From Cephalopachus bancanus (lineage: Eukaryota; Chordata; Mammalia; Primates; Tarsiidae), in NCBI GenBank assembly GCA_027257055.1, contig JAPVLO010000083.1, forward strand, positions 3,208,001 to 3,272,000: 64,000 nucleotides of DNA, given 5' to 3'. This document shows, piece after piece, positions 1-13,826 of this stretch. The translations under genes were made by a program, and so were the position numbers. The notes under the pieces were generated by a model, which worked only from the letters and a program-made list of their open reading frames with translations, ran no database searches and was not told the DNA's origin. Each line of letters begins with the position of its first letter. Positions within the stretch are counted from its first letter, which is position 1.

Positions 1-231
1 TTGAAATAATACTTCATGATGACACTACATGGAAAAAGTGTCATCAACCTTTTCATGAGTCCCTCTTCATAATGTATTCAACAGTATCCATGTTTAAAAA
101 ATAAACATGGAGTTGATGACTATAAGGAAATTGAAGTCAAGTATGTTTCCTCTCCTTTGAACAATGTATGTGCTGGCCTGTATACTTCTTGGTACCAATA
201 TTCTTCCAACAGATAAACATGTTTCTTTTTC

Positions 232-1116
232 TTTTTTTTAATTTTCAAGATGTGGGGTACAACTCAGGGTTAGGTATACAAACGTTGATTATGCAGGGAC
301 CCTTGTTGATGAGGTGTGGTCCTCCCTCTTCTAGCAGTTTTCCTCAACTGCCAATCTCACCCCCTCCAGCAGTTTCCCACCACTGTCAATCCCTTTCTTA
401 TAGTATTATGATAATTGTTCAAGGTCCACTTATGAGTGAGAACATTTGGTACTCTGTTCTTTGTTTCTGTGGTAGATCACTGAGTATGATTGACTCTAAA
501 TCCATCCAAGTTGCTGCTAAGTCCTTATGTTTTTCCTTCTTTATGGCTGCATAATATTCCATTGAGTATATATACCACATTTTTTAGTCCAATCTTGCTT
601 CGATGGGCAACACGGTTGGTTCCATGTTTTTGTTATTGTGAATAGAGCTGCAACAAACATACGTGTGCAGGTATCTTTTTTGTAGAATGATTTGAGTTCC
701 TCCAGGTATATTCCCAATAGGGGAATTGCTGGGTCATATGGAAGGTCAATTTCTAGTTCTTTTAGAAATCACCACACTGTCTTCCAAAGAGGTTGCACTA
801 GTTTGCATTCCCACCAGCAGTATAGAAGCATTCCTTTTTCTCCACATCCTGGTCAACATCTGTTGTCGTTTGCTTTGTGAATGATGGCCATTCTTACTGG
901 GGTTAGGTGGTATCTCAATGCAGTTTTGATTTGCATTTCTCTGATGATGAGTGAGGCTGAGCACTTTTTCATGTGACTGTTGGCTGCCTGCATAACTACA
1001 TTTGAGAAGTCTCTATTCATGTCTTTTGCCCACTTTTTAATGGGGGTTTTTGTTTTTTTCCTTTCGGCATGTTTGAGTTCCTTGCAGATCCTAGATGTTC
1101 GGCCTTTGTCAGATAT
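232..1116 (-). mobile_element. 5'-truncated L1 LINE, 3' end of ORF2 plus 3' UTR
   Basis: Read on the minus strand, this is the C-terminal part of L1 ORF2 followed by a short 3' UTR that ends in an A-rich tail (seen as T-rich at 232-242). Recognisable ORF2 text includes [14 protein letters not shown] and [16 protein letters not shown] near 880-1050, split between frames, so it is inactive. The flanks carry a near-identical target duplication: AGATAAACATGTTTCTTTTTC at 211-231 (21 bases, read here without its first base in the comparison) and a copy at 1111-1132 with one insertion and one substitution. That fixes both ends and shows a separate, fairly recent truncated insertion. The 3' UTR belongs to variant A, described in the findings. 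Confidence 0.9.
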
Positions 1117-1132
1117 AACATGTTTCCTTTTC

Positions 1133-2255
1133 ACATGTTTCTTGCCTTCCAGGACAGCGCCTACAAAGATTTTGAGCATGAAGTTTCCTTGAGATAATCT
1201 CCTTTGCTTTTTTAAGGCAGATTTTAGGAATATAAAATATAAAATCTGTATACACATAATTTGTGTATCATCATAGTTGATGAGTAAAAGTAAATTAAAA
1301 TAGCTAGAAATTCTTTATAAAATGTCTCTGAGGAATTCTCGAATGAACCAGAGAATCCCTTCCCTTTGCTTCACTGATAATAATAAGACTTTCTAACTTT
1401 TAATTCATTCAGATTTGCTTCACTCAGTTTCTTTGCCTTCTTGGTTTTGGTCTTTCCATATATCTCTGTCTCCTCAGAGACTTTCACTGTGATCAGGCAT
1501 TTTGGAAAGAATACTATCCACTCAACTTCCTTTGTTCTTAGTTTGATGTCCTAGAGTTTCACAATAGAAAGCTGATTTAAACTTGTAAGCTGCTGTGGGA
1601 TGTGTCACACTATTTCAGGATAATTTTCTTGGCATGTTATATGGGTCCATGTGGGGATTTGGTCATCCCTAGTGAGTTACTTCAGTTGGCAAGTCAGACA
1701 CATTTAATAAACTACTTCAGATCCTCTTGTCCTTACTGATCTCCAGATCCTCTCATTCCACAGCCCTAGCTGTGGAAGATTAGGGCTGACCTTATGCTCG
1801 CACAGAGAGCCCCTCATCTCTAACCTGTACCACACATCTCCCACTGACTGCTCTGGAGCTCCTCTCTTAAAGCTGAGGTGTTAGATGCTGCAGGATTCTC
1901 TCAGTGCCCACCCATGTGTGCTATGGATGTGCAGGTGATCCATGTTCCTGCCGAGTAAACCTTTGAGGATGGAAGAAAGTTTAGATACACTCTAATCCCT
2001 TCTATCTCCTGGTGGAGTGCCCTGAGACACTCAGTTTATATAGCTTTCTAGAGGATGGTCCTGGGTGATCAGGCAATCAGCAGCACTTACCAGCGGTCAC
2101 CTTCAAAACATGCCTCATACTGGTACTTCTGCCTTCCATGCCTCACTCCCTTTTTGTCACTGTCCCTGCTTTCCTGGGATCGTGCTTCTTGATCCAGTAG
2201 TAGCACTGAAGCATCTGCCTCAGGCTCTACTTTCTAGGAGGATCCCAGGCTAAGA
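1133..2255. other. No recognised feature
   Basis: Ordinary AT-leaning sequence. Short open frames here have no recognisable domain and no splice context that I could support. Confidence 0.5.
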
Positions 2256-2260
2256 TGTAA

Positions 2261-2310
2261 TTTAATATTTAATAATCTTAATATTAATAAGATTAAATTT
2301 AATGTAATAT
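2261..2310. repeat. AT-rich imperfect palindrome
   Basis: TAATCTTA at 2273-2280 is mirrored by TAAGATTA at 2288-2295 around a 7-base spacer. The outer sequence continues as imperfect complementary AT. It could form a weak hairpin, and no gene context suggests a function. Confidence 0.5.
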
Positions 2311-3145
2311 TTCTTCTAATTATACACAAATACTTATAACATGGGGCAGGATGTGATAACTGTAGAGAAATGGTACAAAGCAAGGGTCATATGAGCATAG
2401 TGAGACAGACTGTGTCTAACTTCCCAAAAGGCTCTCTGTCCCCTGGTCCATAACCCCTTGGCACCCACAGTTTCTATATGCATTGATAGTGTCCTGCTGC
2501 AAGCAGCTGTGATTTTTCACCTGAGACATTTCTCTCAGTCCATGCAGAGGCCAGGATGGAACTGTGGAGGAGTTAATGACACTAGGAGCAATGACAGTTG
2601 GGAATTAAAGGACAAACTCTTCAGATCCCTTGCTTGTTGGAGGATAACTTCCTGACATCCCCAGTGGGGTTGAGCCCCAGTTGCCCACCATATAATGTTC
2701 TCTATAACACACTGTTGGCTTTTCCCCTTCCCTCTTACCTCCTGCTCCCTAGCGAGCCTCTTGTCCTCCCTGATCTCCAGACCCTGGGATCTCCTCCCAG
2801 GCACACCACTTGCACTCAAAATCTTGTCTCAGGATCGACTCCTGGAGGAACTGACTTCAAGATGGCATCACTGAGGAAGAGATGTTTAAGCTGAATCCTG
2901 AGCAGAGGTAAATAGCCCATGGGCAGAATTGTTGAATAGTGAGGCCCTCTGTGCAGACTGATGCCAGGACATAGACACAGAAATGGGAAAACAAAAAGCA
3001 TACTTGGGCTGGAGCAGAGAATTTTTGTGAGAAAATAATGGGAGGAAAACACTGTCATGTAGTCAGTCAGACATGGACGATTCTTATTGATAAAAGAGTT
3101 AAGACACAACACAAGGAGTCAAGACATAAATGTGTGTGAGACAGA
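2311..3145. other. No recognised feature
   Basis: Non-repetitive by eye. Open frames of 60-98 codons overlap on both strands, as chance would give, and none resembles a known protein. Confidence 0.45.
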
Positions 3146-3258
3146 TAAATAGAGATAGAGATAGAGAGGAGAGAGAGAAAAAGAGAGAGAGTGAATGAGA
3201 GAGAGAGTGAGGAGAGAGGGGAGAGAGAGAGAGAGACAGAGAGAGACAGAGAGAGGGG
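3146..3258. repeat. GA-rich microsatellite
   Basis: About 110 bases of GA and GAGA repeats broken by AT, GT and CA interruptions. The leucine/serine-rich reading frame over it on the minus strand is a by-product of the repeat. Confidence 0.95.
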
Positions 3259-3642
3259 TTTCTATTCTCTTCATCTTCCTTGTCTCCTTCCATTCTCACA
3301 TTAGGAGACCATGGATATTTGAACATCACTGATCATAATTAAATATATGTAATTCAGTCAGTACTCTACAGAAAACCATTTTCTGTATGATAGTTGGAAA
3401 ATCTAAGGCAGAGAAAGGGAAAGATAACAGGATGAGGGTAGGATGGAGGGAGGACAGAGAACAAGGGAGAATGTGACTTCAGGAGGTCATGGGAGCCAAG
3501 TCAGGAACTGATGCCCCAAAGGGAAGAGCAAAGGAATGCCTTCTAATTTTAATATGGATTCTTTCAGCAGGTAGACTAAGCCTGCATACTTTCTACCATA
3601 CAACCCATCTGTTGCTTGGGTTTCATTTATTTATAACTTATG
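3259..3642. other. No recognised feature
   Basis: Purine-rich around 3410-3540, otherwise unremarkable sequence between the microsatellite and the mariner element. Confidence 0.4.
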
Positions 3643-3644
3643 TA

Positions 3645-4155
3645 TGAGGAGAGAGCCCCCCCAAACTGGAATTTACTTAAAAATTGTGTATTTATTCTTA
3701 CATGTTGAAACTTCAGTTACCTTCAAAGTACTCTCCATTTGGTGCAGCACACCTATCGAGACACTTGTTCCACTGCTCAAAACAGTTTTTGAACTTGTCA
3801 GTTTAATGCTTTCTAATGCTTCTGCATTTTTGTTTCACCTCTTCACACTGGCAAAACATTTCCCTTTGTAGATTTTTTTCATCTGGGGAAACAAGAAAAA
3901 GTCACTCAAGGTGAGATGGGTGAGTAGGGAAGGTGGGTCATGGGGGACATGCTGTTTTTGTTTAAAAACTGCTGAGCACCCAGCACACCGTGGGCAGGTG
4001 TAGTGGTAAATCACCCATCATGAAATGGGCAAACTTATTGAAAGACTCTTCAAAAAAAAAAAAACTTAATTGAAGCAGGATACAGCCTCTCACAACTGTA
4101 CCACAAGGAGCCCACTATCCTAAAAATGATTCCAGTTTTTTGAGGTCTTCCCTCA
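3645..4155 (-). mobile_element. Non-autonomous mariner transposon, copy 1
   Basis: A 511-bp cut-and-paste DNA transposon flanked by TA duplications at 3643-3644 and 4156-4157. Its terminal inverted repeats begin TGAGGAGAGAGCCCCC at the left end and, read inward from the right end, TGAGGGAAGACCTCAAAA. The minus strand keeps the C-terminal region of a mariner transposase: a QQFLNKN segment, then LPYSP (the lead-in to the last catalytic Asp of DD34D), and near the end LDRCAAPNGEYFEG, a typical mariner C terminus. Stops and frameshifts interrupt it. An autonomous mariner is about 1.3 kb, so the N-terminal DNA-binding half is missing. The copy at 61150-61687 has the same organisation and a similar deletion point. 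Confidence 0.9.
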
Positions 4156-4275
4156 TATAAGTACATGTACGTGCAAGGGCACATATACTGCTTTTATTGA
4201 TGATTATGTCTGGAAGGTTAAAATTGAAGGGAGAGAGGGAACAGGAGATTTTTATTTTTACTTCATTTTTCAAAA

Positions 4276-4570
4276 TTTATTTATTTATTTTTGAGTTGGA
4301 GCTTCACTCTGTTGCCCACGCTGGAGTGCAGTGACACACTCATGGCCACCCAGCATTGACCTGCTGGGCTCCAGTGATCCTTCCACCTCGGTCTTCCAAG
4401 TAGCCAGAACTACAGATGTGTGCTACCATGCCTGGCTACTTTTTGATTTATTGCAGAGAAAAGGTCTGGCCTAGTTGCCCAGCTGGTCTTGAACCCATGG
4501 GCTCAAGCAGTCCACTCGCCTTGGCCTCCCAAAGTGCTCAGATTACAGGCTGAGTCATCGAGCCCAGCCT
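4276..4570 (-). mobile_element. Alu SINE, full dimer
   Basis: A T-rich stretch at the left end (poly-A of the minus strand) leads into both Alu arms. It is flanked by a near-perfect target duplication, ACTTCATTTTTCAA at 4260-4273 and ACTTCATTTTCAA at 4571-4583. Moderate divergence marks it as an older member of the family. Confidence 0.95.
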
Positions 4571-4703
4571 ACTTCATTTTCAATGTCTTTTTATACATTA
4601 AGATGAAAGATGAGCAGTTGGACTGTAGATGAGTTTTACTTTCAATTTTATTCATTTCTGTAATTTACAGATTTTTTTTTTGTTGTGTGGTTTTTTTTTT
4701 CCT

Positions 4704-4822
4704 CCACTAAAATATAAGCTCCATGAAGATAGGGACTTTGAACTTTTTGTTTAATATGGTGTCACCAGTGCCTTTAGTGCCTGGCAACTAAATGATGCTC
4801 ATGAAACATTTATTAAATAAAA
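4704..4822 (+). mobile_element. L2 LINE, 3' end
   Basis: It matches the familiar L2 tail: ATATAAGCTCCATGAAGATA, then GTGCCTGGCA, and a TTTATTAAATAAA end. Ancient mammalian repeat. Confidence 0.7.
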
Positions 4823-5329
4823 AACAAATTACAAATGCTGTGAGTCATTATTATTGTATGGCTTTTGTGATTGGCTTGATTGTCCTATGTCCTTCAGATT
4901 TCCTGTATGCCTTCCAGTTACAGAGACTGAAGATGAACTCTTATTCCAGTTTCAAAGTCTACTCTGCACTTTCGGCAAGATAAATGCATATTCTATTAAA
5001 CAATCTTTATCATAATGATATTAAAGCTCTTCACCTGTTTCTCTATTTTTAGTGCAGAAAGAAGATTTCCAGTCAGTAACACTTTTTTTAAAACAGTGGC
5101 ATATGTATTGTATTTGTGTCTCTGTATCGATCTGTCTATCTAGCTTCATTCTATCCATCCATCCTAACCTTAGATAAATGCATGTTAGTAATAAGAGTAT
5201 CTCAAGTTTTAATTTGAAATTCAGTCAATGTTCAATATCTTATATTTCATCTTTAATCATAAAGACCAGATAGGAATTGACAGTGTGAAGGTTAACATGC
5301 AGGCAGTAATAAAAGGAGGAAAAAGGAAC
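4823..5329. other. No recognised feature
   Basis: AT-rich sequence with a small ATCTATC/ATCC-like run near 5125-5165, too short and irregular to call an array. Confidence 0.4.
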
Positions 5330-5478
5330 CATCATTGTTGAAAACCTACTATGCACCAGCTGTGGCTTAGGGACATTTTCATTTTGCCCTTACCAATGAG
5401 GCAGGTATTATTATCCCCATTTTACAGAGAAAGAAATGAAGTACACAGAGGTTAAATAACCAGCTTAGAGTACTGCAA
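5330..5478 (-). mobile_element. MIR SINE fragment
   Basis: Reverse complement of MIR: CTACTATGCACCAG, then TATTATCCCCATTTTACAGA and AGAGGTTAAATAACC. Confidence 0.8.
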
Positions 5479-6089
5479 GCATAACAATGTTATCCACACT
5501 GTGTTCCACTTTCATTTACTCAACGTATTTCTCAAATTGACTTGCTTGTGTCACCTTTATTTTAAAAGAAGGAATTTGGAAAAATACATATATAACTATT
5601 AAAAATTTGTCCTTGTTCTATCTAAAATCATCTATTTTTATACAAAACTTTCATTACCTTTTGAGAAACATTGTACTTCACAGTATTATTGGTTGATGGG
5701 TGCAGCAGGAAGAGTAATCAGAGTGAGAGAGAGAGGACAGCTAATGCCTGTTGAGATGGGTGAGGGCCAGAGACACGTGAGCTGACTGGCATCTAGGTAG
5801 GCAGGTCAGATTCAGAAGCAATAATCTTGTACTTTGAGAATCCCAGTCTACATTCTTAGCATATTGTAACAGTAAGATCTTACTCCCAGAGGTTCTTCAA
5901 TGATATAAAAAATGTTTTGTTAATCAATGTCTTAGAATCATCAATTTCTAAAAAACCAGGAACCTTAATAACCATTCTTGACAAGATCCCAGAGAACGTT
6001 CCAAACTGCTCACCTTTCTTACTCATCTTTACCTAGTTAATTCATTCTCAGGGTGGGATTTCTTCTACACGGGAGAGTGGCTTAGATTT
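5479..6089. other. No recognised feature
   Basis: AT-rich, no coding or repeat signal that I can name. Confidence 0.4.
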
Positions 6090-6292
6090 CTTATTACACA
6101 CTTCCACAGCACTGCCACCTACTCTTTGTGAACACCTCCCACATTTGTATGTCCTTGTTTAATGTCAGTCTTTCTCACCTGACTGGAAACTCTGTGAGGG
6201 CAAGGATTATGCCTGTCTGTTCAGCACTGTATCATCAATACTTATCACATTTTCTGGCACATAGCAGGTGCTTCATAAACAATGCATGCATT
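6090..6292 (+). mobile_element. L2 LINE, 3' end
   Basis: L2-like sequence ending in the characteristic GAAACTCTGTGAGGGCAAGG ... CTGGCACATAGCAGGTGCTT tail. Confidence 0.75.
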
Positions 6293-9495
<3,203 letters not shown>

Positions 9496-9499
9496 TTCC

Positions 9500-9612
9500 C
9501 AGCAAGCTTTTAACCCATTTTGCAGATGAGGAAACTTGGGTCCAGAAAGACTAGGTAGCTTGCTGAGGACCCATGCAGAAGGGGATAGAGTCACAATACA
9601 AACCCAGGTTAT
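9500..9612 (-). mobile_element. MIR SINE fragment
   Basis: Reverse-strand MIR core: ACCCATTTTGCAGATGAGGA followed by AGGTAGCTTGCTGAGGACCC. Confidence 0.75.
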
Positions 9613-9809
9613 CTCTGAACCTCTAATTCACGAATACTTAGAAATGGAAATACCAATAAAGCAAGATTAAAAAGACTGAAGATGTAGTGTAATTCATTTC
9701 TCAAAGTACTTTTAATGATACATGTGTTTTGATTTAATTTTGTAAGTGCCATCTTCATGCCTGCTTAGATTCATTCTATGCTACATAAAACATGGGGAAT
9801 AATAAAAAC

Positions 9810-10010
9810 ATTTAAGTGCTTACTAAGTGCCAAGACCTTTTCTAAATGCTTTATATGCATTATCACTTTCGTTATTGCAACTACCCCATGAAGTTGCTAT
9901 GATGATTATCCCCATTTTATAGGTGAGAAAACTGAAGTGGAGAGAGGTGGGATTATTTGCCTAAAGTCACACATGTAGTAGGAGGAGAGCAGTTGGGCCC
10001 CTGGGCCTCA
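9810..10010 (-). mobile_element. MIR SINE
   Basis: Reverse-strand MIR: TTACTAAGTGCCAAGACC, then GATTATCCCCATTTTATAGG, GAGAGAGGTGG and a CCTAAAGTCACACA stretch. Confidence 0.85.
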
Positions 10011-10879
10011 GTTTTATCAGGATCCCAAACTGCATAAGGAGAAAAGGCACAGAGGTCCCAGTCCTGTACAAAGGAGTCAACTGCCAGCCTCAAAGAGATC
10101 TGTATTCTGGAAACTCTATCTCTTGGCACCCCGGAAATTATATGTCTCCTTGAGGACTACAGGAACTTCATGGTTTATCCCATGTTTGAAATAACTGAAA
10201 CCCAAAGTGGCTGATTCAATTTTGTTTTAAAATGAGGAAGATTAGAGGATAAAACTCAACTGTAAACCTCATAATTAACCTCACAATGATATAGGGTTAT
10301 AGCAACTACTAAGCCAGAACTTTATTTTCTCAATACGAAGTCACCCTGAGATTTATCCTTGAAAGTTTATAGGAAAAAGAAAGGAATCTCTGAGAGGAAA
10401 TGGCTAATGCTGACCTCGCGCTCCAAACAGGACAAGGCTTTAAGAGTAATTTCTGCCATTAAGCTCTCCTGTGACCCACAAGCAATAAACGACAGTCTTT
10501 TAAAAACGGCAATGGCTTATCGAATTCTTGGGCATCAAGCAGGGAAGAACTCGATCAATTTCTCTACACTTGTAATGTCAAGAGGAGTCATACTCGGAGA
10601 CCTCTGTTATAAAAGAGGAATTGTTTATGTCTATTGAAAAATCCTTGTGGAACTGTCCATCAAACTTTATGAAATGCGTGAGTTACTTAGGTATCAGCTT
10701 TCTGGATCTAATTTTCTTTTCAGAGTATTCAGAATCAAACCCTTTCCTTACTTACTGGTTTCATACTGATAAACATTGAGTAGTTTTATTCTGTCTTTTT
10801 TCTCCTCTCCTACATGCTTTTATTGCCTCTCTTCCCATTCTTTTTTCTTTTCTTCATTTCCTATTCTGAGGCTATAACT
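10011..10879. other. No recognised feature
   Basis: Contains a 92-codon open frame at 10359-10637 with no family resemblance, and a pyrimidine-rich tract at 10790-10865. I see no gene. Confidence 0.4.
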
Positions 10880-11318
10880 TAGCTTTTCTCAAAATGGAAT
10901 CTGTAGTCTACCTGTGTTAGAATAGGCTGGGATGCTTAATACTTAGTGATCTGTCACAGAAACAAAGACCCGAGTACCACATGTTCTCACTCATAAGTGA
11001 ACCCTGAACATTTACCATAATACTATAAGAAAGGGACTGACAGGGGAGTGTGGAGGCACATGGCATCAATAAGGGTAGCTGATCTCAAACCAGGTGAAGT
11101 GGGGACCAAAGGCAAGCCAAAACTTTGCCTACATGATGACCATTTATCTACCTAATCCTGAATTGTACCCCACATCTTTAAAACAACAACAACAACAAAA
11201 ACCATGTTGTTTTCAGGCCTTAACTATACTAACTCAGATTCTCTGGGACTGAGCCTGGGAATCTACATTTTTAGATGCTTCCAATATCCATATTGAAGTA
11301 GAGAACGTCTGGTCCACT
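10880..11318 (+). mobile_element. hAT-Charlie MITE remnant split by an L1 tail
   Basis: TTCTCAAAATGGAATCTGTAG at 10885-10905 (first 20 shown in families as TTCTCAAAGTGTGGTCC) and CTCAGATTCTCTGGGACTGA ... GGGAATCTACATTTTTAGAT at 11232-11278 look like the two halves of a MER20-type element. The L1 tail at 10935-11203 lies between them. Confidence 0.5.
10935..11203 (+). mobile_element. 5'-truncated L1, last ORF2 codons and 3' UTR
   Basis: Begins near the L1 text GATCTGTCACAGAAACAAAG, ends AATTGTACCCCACATCTTTA and an AAC-repeat tail. Its 3' UTR is variant B. It appears to have landed in an older hAT remnant. Confidence 0.85.
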
Positions 11319-11495
11319 GGCCTTCCAACTTGACTATGGAGGGCTTATCACAGTACAAATTTCTACGTCCTGCCCAGTGTTTCTAATTCAGTAGGTCCTA
11401 GGTAGGGAACAAGAACTTGCCTGTCTACGGAGTTCCTGGGTGATCCTAACACTGCTGCTGATTTCAAACCCTACTTTGAGAAGCTCTAGTCTAAT
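11319..11495 (+). mobile_element. hAT-Charlie MITE remnant (MER3-like)
   Basis: Contains TTTCTAATTCAGTAGGTCCT, a GGTGATCCTAACACTGCTGC block and a TACTTTGAGAAGCTCTAG end, all typical of the MER3-type consensus as I remember it. Confidence 0.55.
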
Positions 11496-11599
11496 TTTTT
11501 TGAAGTTCTGATAAAACTTTTAAATTAAACACACCCCGAGATGTTAAATGTTAATCACTTTTGTCATAGAAATAAAAACATTGCAAAAACATTCAAATT

Positions 11600-11962
11600 T
11601 CTATCTAGACCTCTGTGTGTGTCGCTCCTCACTCTCTATCTCTGCATGTTCAACTCTGCTCATCCTTTAGTAGATGACCCCATCTCTTCCAGGAGGCCAT
11701 CCTTGATTCACACAATGGTGTGTCACCTCTCTCCTCCAACCCCCAACCCATCCCAGCTTTCCACTTCAAGGACACTGATTCCCTTTACATGTATGTATAG
11801 TTGTTTGTATTTGGGGAAAGATGTTTGATCTTTCCTACCATATTGCAAGCTCCTCAAACACAAGATTTGTGCCCTTTTCATTCTGTTTTGCCTGACAGTG
11901 CGTAGAGGAGTGCTAGACACGTTGGTATTGCTCAACAGATGTGCAATTAACGGGTGAATGTT
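11600..11962 (+). mobile_element. L2 LINE fragment, ORF end and tail
   Basis: TCTTCCAGGAGGCCATCCTT is the L2 coding end, followed by the tail sequence TTGCAAGCTCCTCAAACACA and TGCTCAACAGATGTGC. Confidence 0.7.
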
Positions 11963-12224
11963 TCAGTAGGTGAAGGATGTACTTAATCCCTTTACATTCG
12001 AGCTAGACTGTTAAGGCTTCACATCTTCCATTCAAAGGCTCTATCTTCACAATAATGAGGTTATACTTTTTTCTTTCATTTCACTGAGAAGGTAAGTAGT
12101 GTTTGGGGGTAAGCCTGTTTATAGAAAAACTTATTAAAATCCAAGGAGCACTTCGGTAAGGTGTTGAGGCCTTGTTGTGCTTGTGTCCTAGAAATACTTT
12201 TCTACTCTCAGTTTACATACAGTG

Positions 12225-12365
12225 TGTTTCCTGGACTAGCAGCTCCTGCCTTACCTGCGAGCATGTTAGACACACAGAATCTCAGCCCCACCCCAGACCT
12301 CCTGGGCAAGAATCTGCAGATGACTTATTTGCGCATTCATGTTTGAGAAGCACCGTGCTACTCAG
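12225..12365 (+). mobile_element. hAT-Charlie MITE remnant (MER20-like)
   Basis: GACTAGCAGCTCCTGCCTTA, AATCTCAGCCCCACCCCAGA and TTTGAGAAGCACCG follow the MER20 order. Confidence 0.6.
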
Positions 12366-13696
12366 AAATGTCCTTTTAACTGAAAAAAGTACTTAAAATA
12401 GTGACAAGTCAGTACTAGAATTTTTGGTGTTTTTTTATATGTGGTAACTGGGAGTTCTGCTGGGAATTTGTAACCATCATCAAAGGTTCTTATTAAATGG
12501 GCATCATATTGTGTGAGACACTATTAAAGAAACATAATTAACCTGAAATTGATTTACCACAAAACCAGACATCATTGATGTGGGTAAGTACATATTAAGA
12601 TATAATTAAACATATGAAGCATGGAGATGCAGTGTCAATACAACATCAATATAACATAGGTGGATTTGTTTTTGCAATTTTGTGTTGTTATTCATCCACT
12701 GCAATCCATGTTTCTTTGATTTTAGAGTTTTCAAACCAAGATATTTTTAGTTATTTGCCTACAAAAATTTGGTATGAAATAGTAACTTGGTCTGGTTATA
12801 TAGAGGCTGATATTCCTGAATGTTTTTTGAATCTATCTCAATTTGTAATGAAAAATAGTAAATATCCTTTGATATGGGAAATTAGTTATGCTATGTGATA
12901 CTCAGATAAAGGCTTATTTTCTGACTTTCATTTATAGTATAACTCATGTATAAATGGATCAGGCATCAAAGGCATAATTAACAGTTTTAAACAAATTGTC
13001 AAAAATAAGAAAAGTTGCTCATATATTTTGTATTAAAAGGTTTACTCACAATTTAGAGTTCAGAATGTGTCGCTATTATACAAATATAAAAACATTCACT
13101 TAAGCTTATGTGAGAGTACTGTTATTTAGAATATTCATCCTTCCTGCTCCCTGGTGCATGGATCATGTAATATTTAATGTATGAGGCTTATGTAGAATAT
13201 AAACTTTCTTAGTTAATAGTAATATAAACTTTCTTGATCTCTTTCCTTTTATGACAGTTTTGATTTTGGTAATATACTCATTAGAGAGGTCAGAGTGGCT
13301 GATTTGAAAGTGTGTTCAGTACTGGGCTGAGTATATTGGCAAGGCTACTGAATGAATTTGGGAACTTTATATGTCTTGTTCATAGCTGTGCTGTTTTTCA
13401 TTTCTCTGAGAGGTTTTATGTGACATAACTTAACCAAAGAAGAACAGTGTCATTAAAAACCTGTTTAGGATATGGATGGTATTACCAGCTGTAAACATTC
13501 TACTCTCTTATGCCTGAGATCTTTAGAACAAATGAACATAGCAGTTAATTATAAGTATATCTGTTTTCCACTTTTCATAATATTATGGGATTTGGATGAA
13601 TTATTTCTTTACTGTTGATGATTTTACTTTTGAATGGTCTACTTACTAGCTACATCATTGTTTTTATTAATTCTAGTATATAATAAAATATTATTC
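12366..13696. other. No recognised feature
   Basis: Strongly AT-rich. A 94-codon frame at 12614-12898 has no recognisable domain and I treat it as chance. Confidence 0.4.
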
Positions 13697-13705
13697 ATAA
13701 TAGTT

Positions 13706-13814
13706 TTCTCCTTTTTGAAAATTTATTTTTATTTATTTTAAAGATATGGTGTACAATTCAGGATTAGGCAGATAAGTGGTCATCGTACAAGTAAAGCTTG
13801 GGACTCCCTTTGGT
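13706..13814 (-). mobile_element. Very short L1 3' end
   Basis: Only the variant B 3' UTR and T-rich tail remain: GATATGGTGTACAATTCAGG through AAGCTTGGGACTCCCTTTGG. ATAATAGTT occurs on both sides, at 13697-13705 and 13815-13823, and is a probable target duplication. Confidence 0.75.
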
Positions 13815-13826
13815 ATAATAGTTGTG

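Noticed and set aside
3146..3258. Regular spacing that might suggest a CRISPR or satellite array
   Set aside because: It is a simple GA microsatellite. There are no conserved repeats with unique spacers anywhere, and this is vertebrate DNA.
4170..4200. GCACATATACT, a word found near the start of U6 snRNA
   Set aside because: The following sequence departs from U6 at once; an isolated 11-base match is chance.
10359..10637. 92-codon plus-strand open frame as a possible small gene
   Set aside because: No domain, no codon-use signal that I can judge, no promoter or splice context. The length is within chance for 64 kb.
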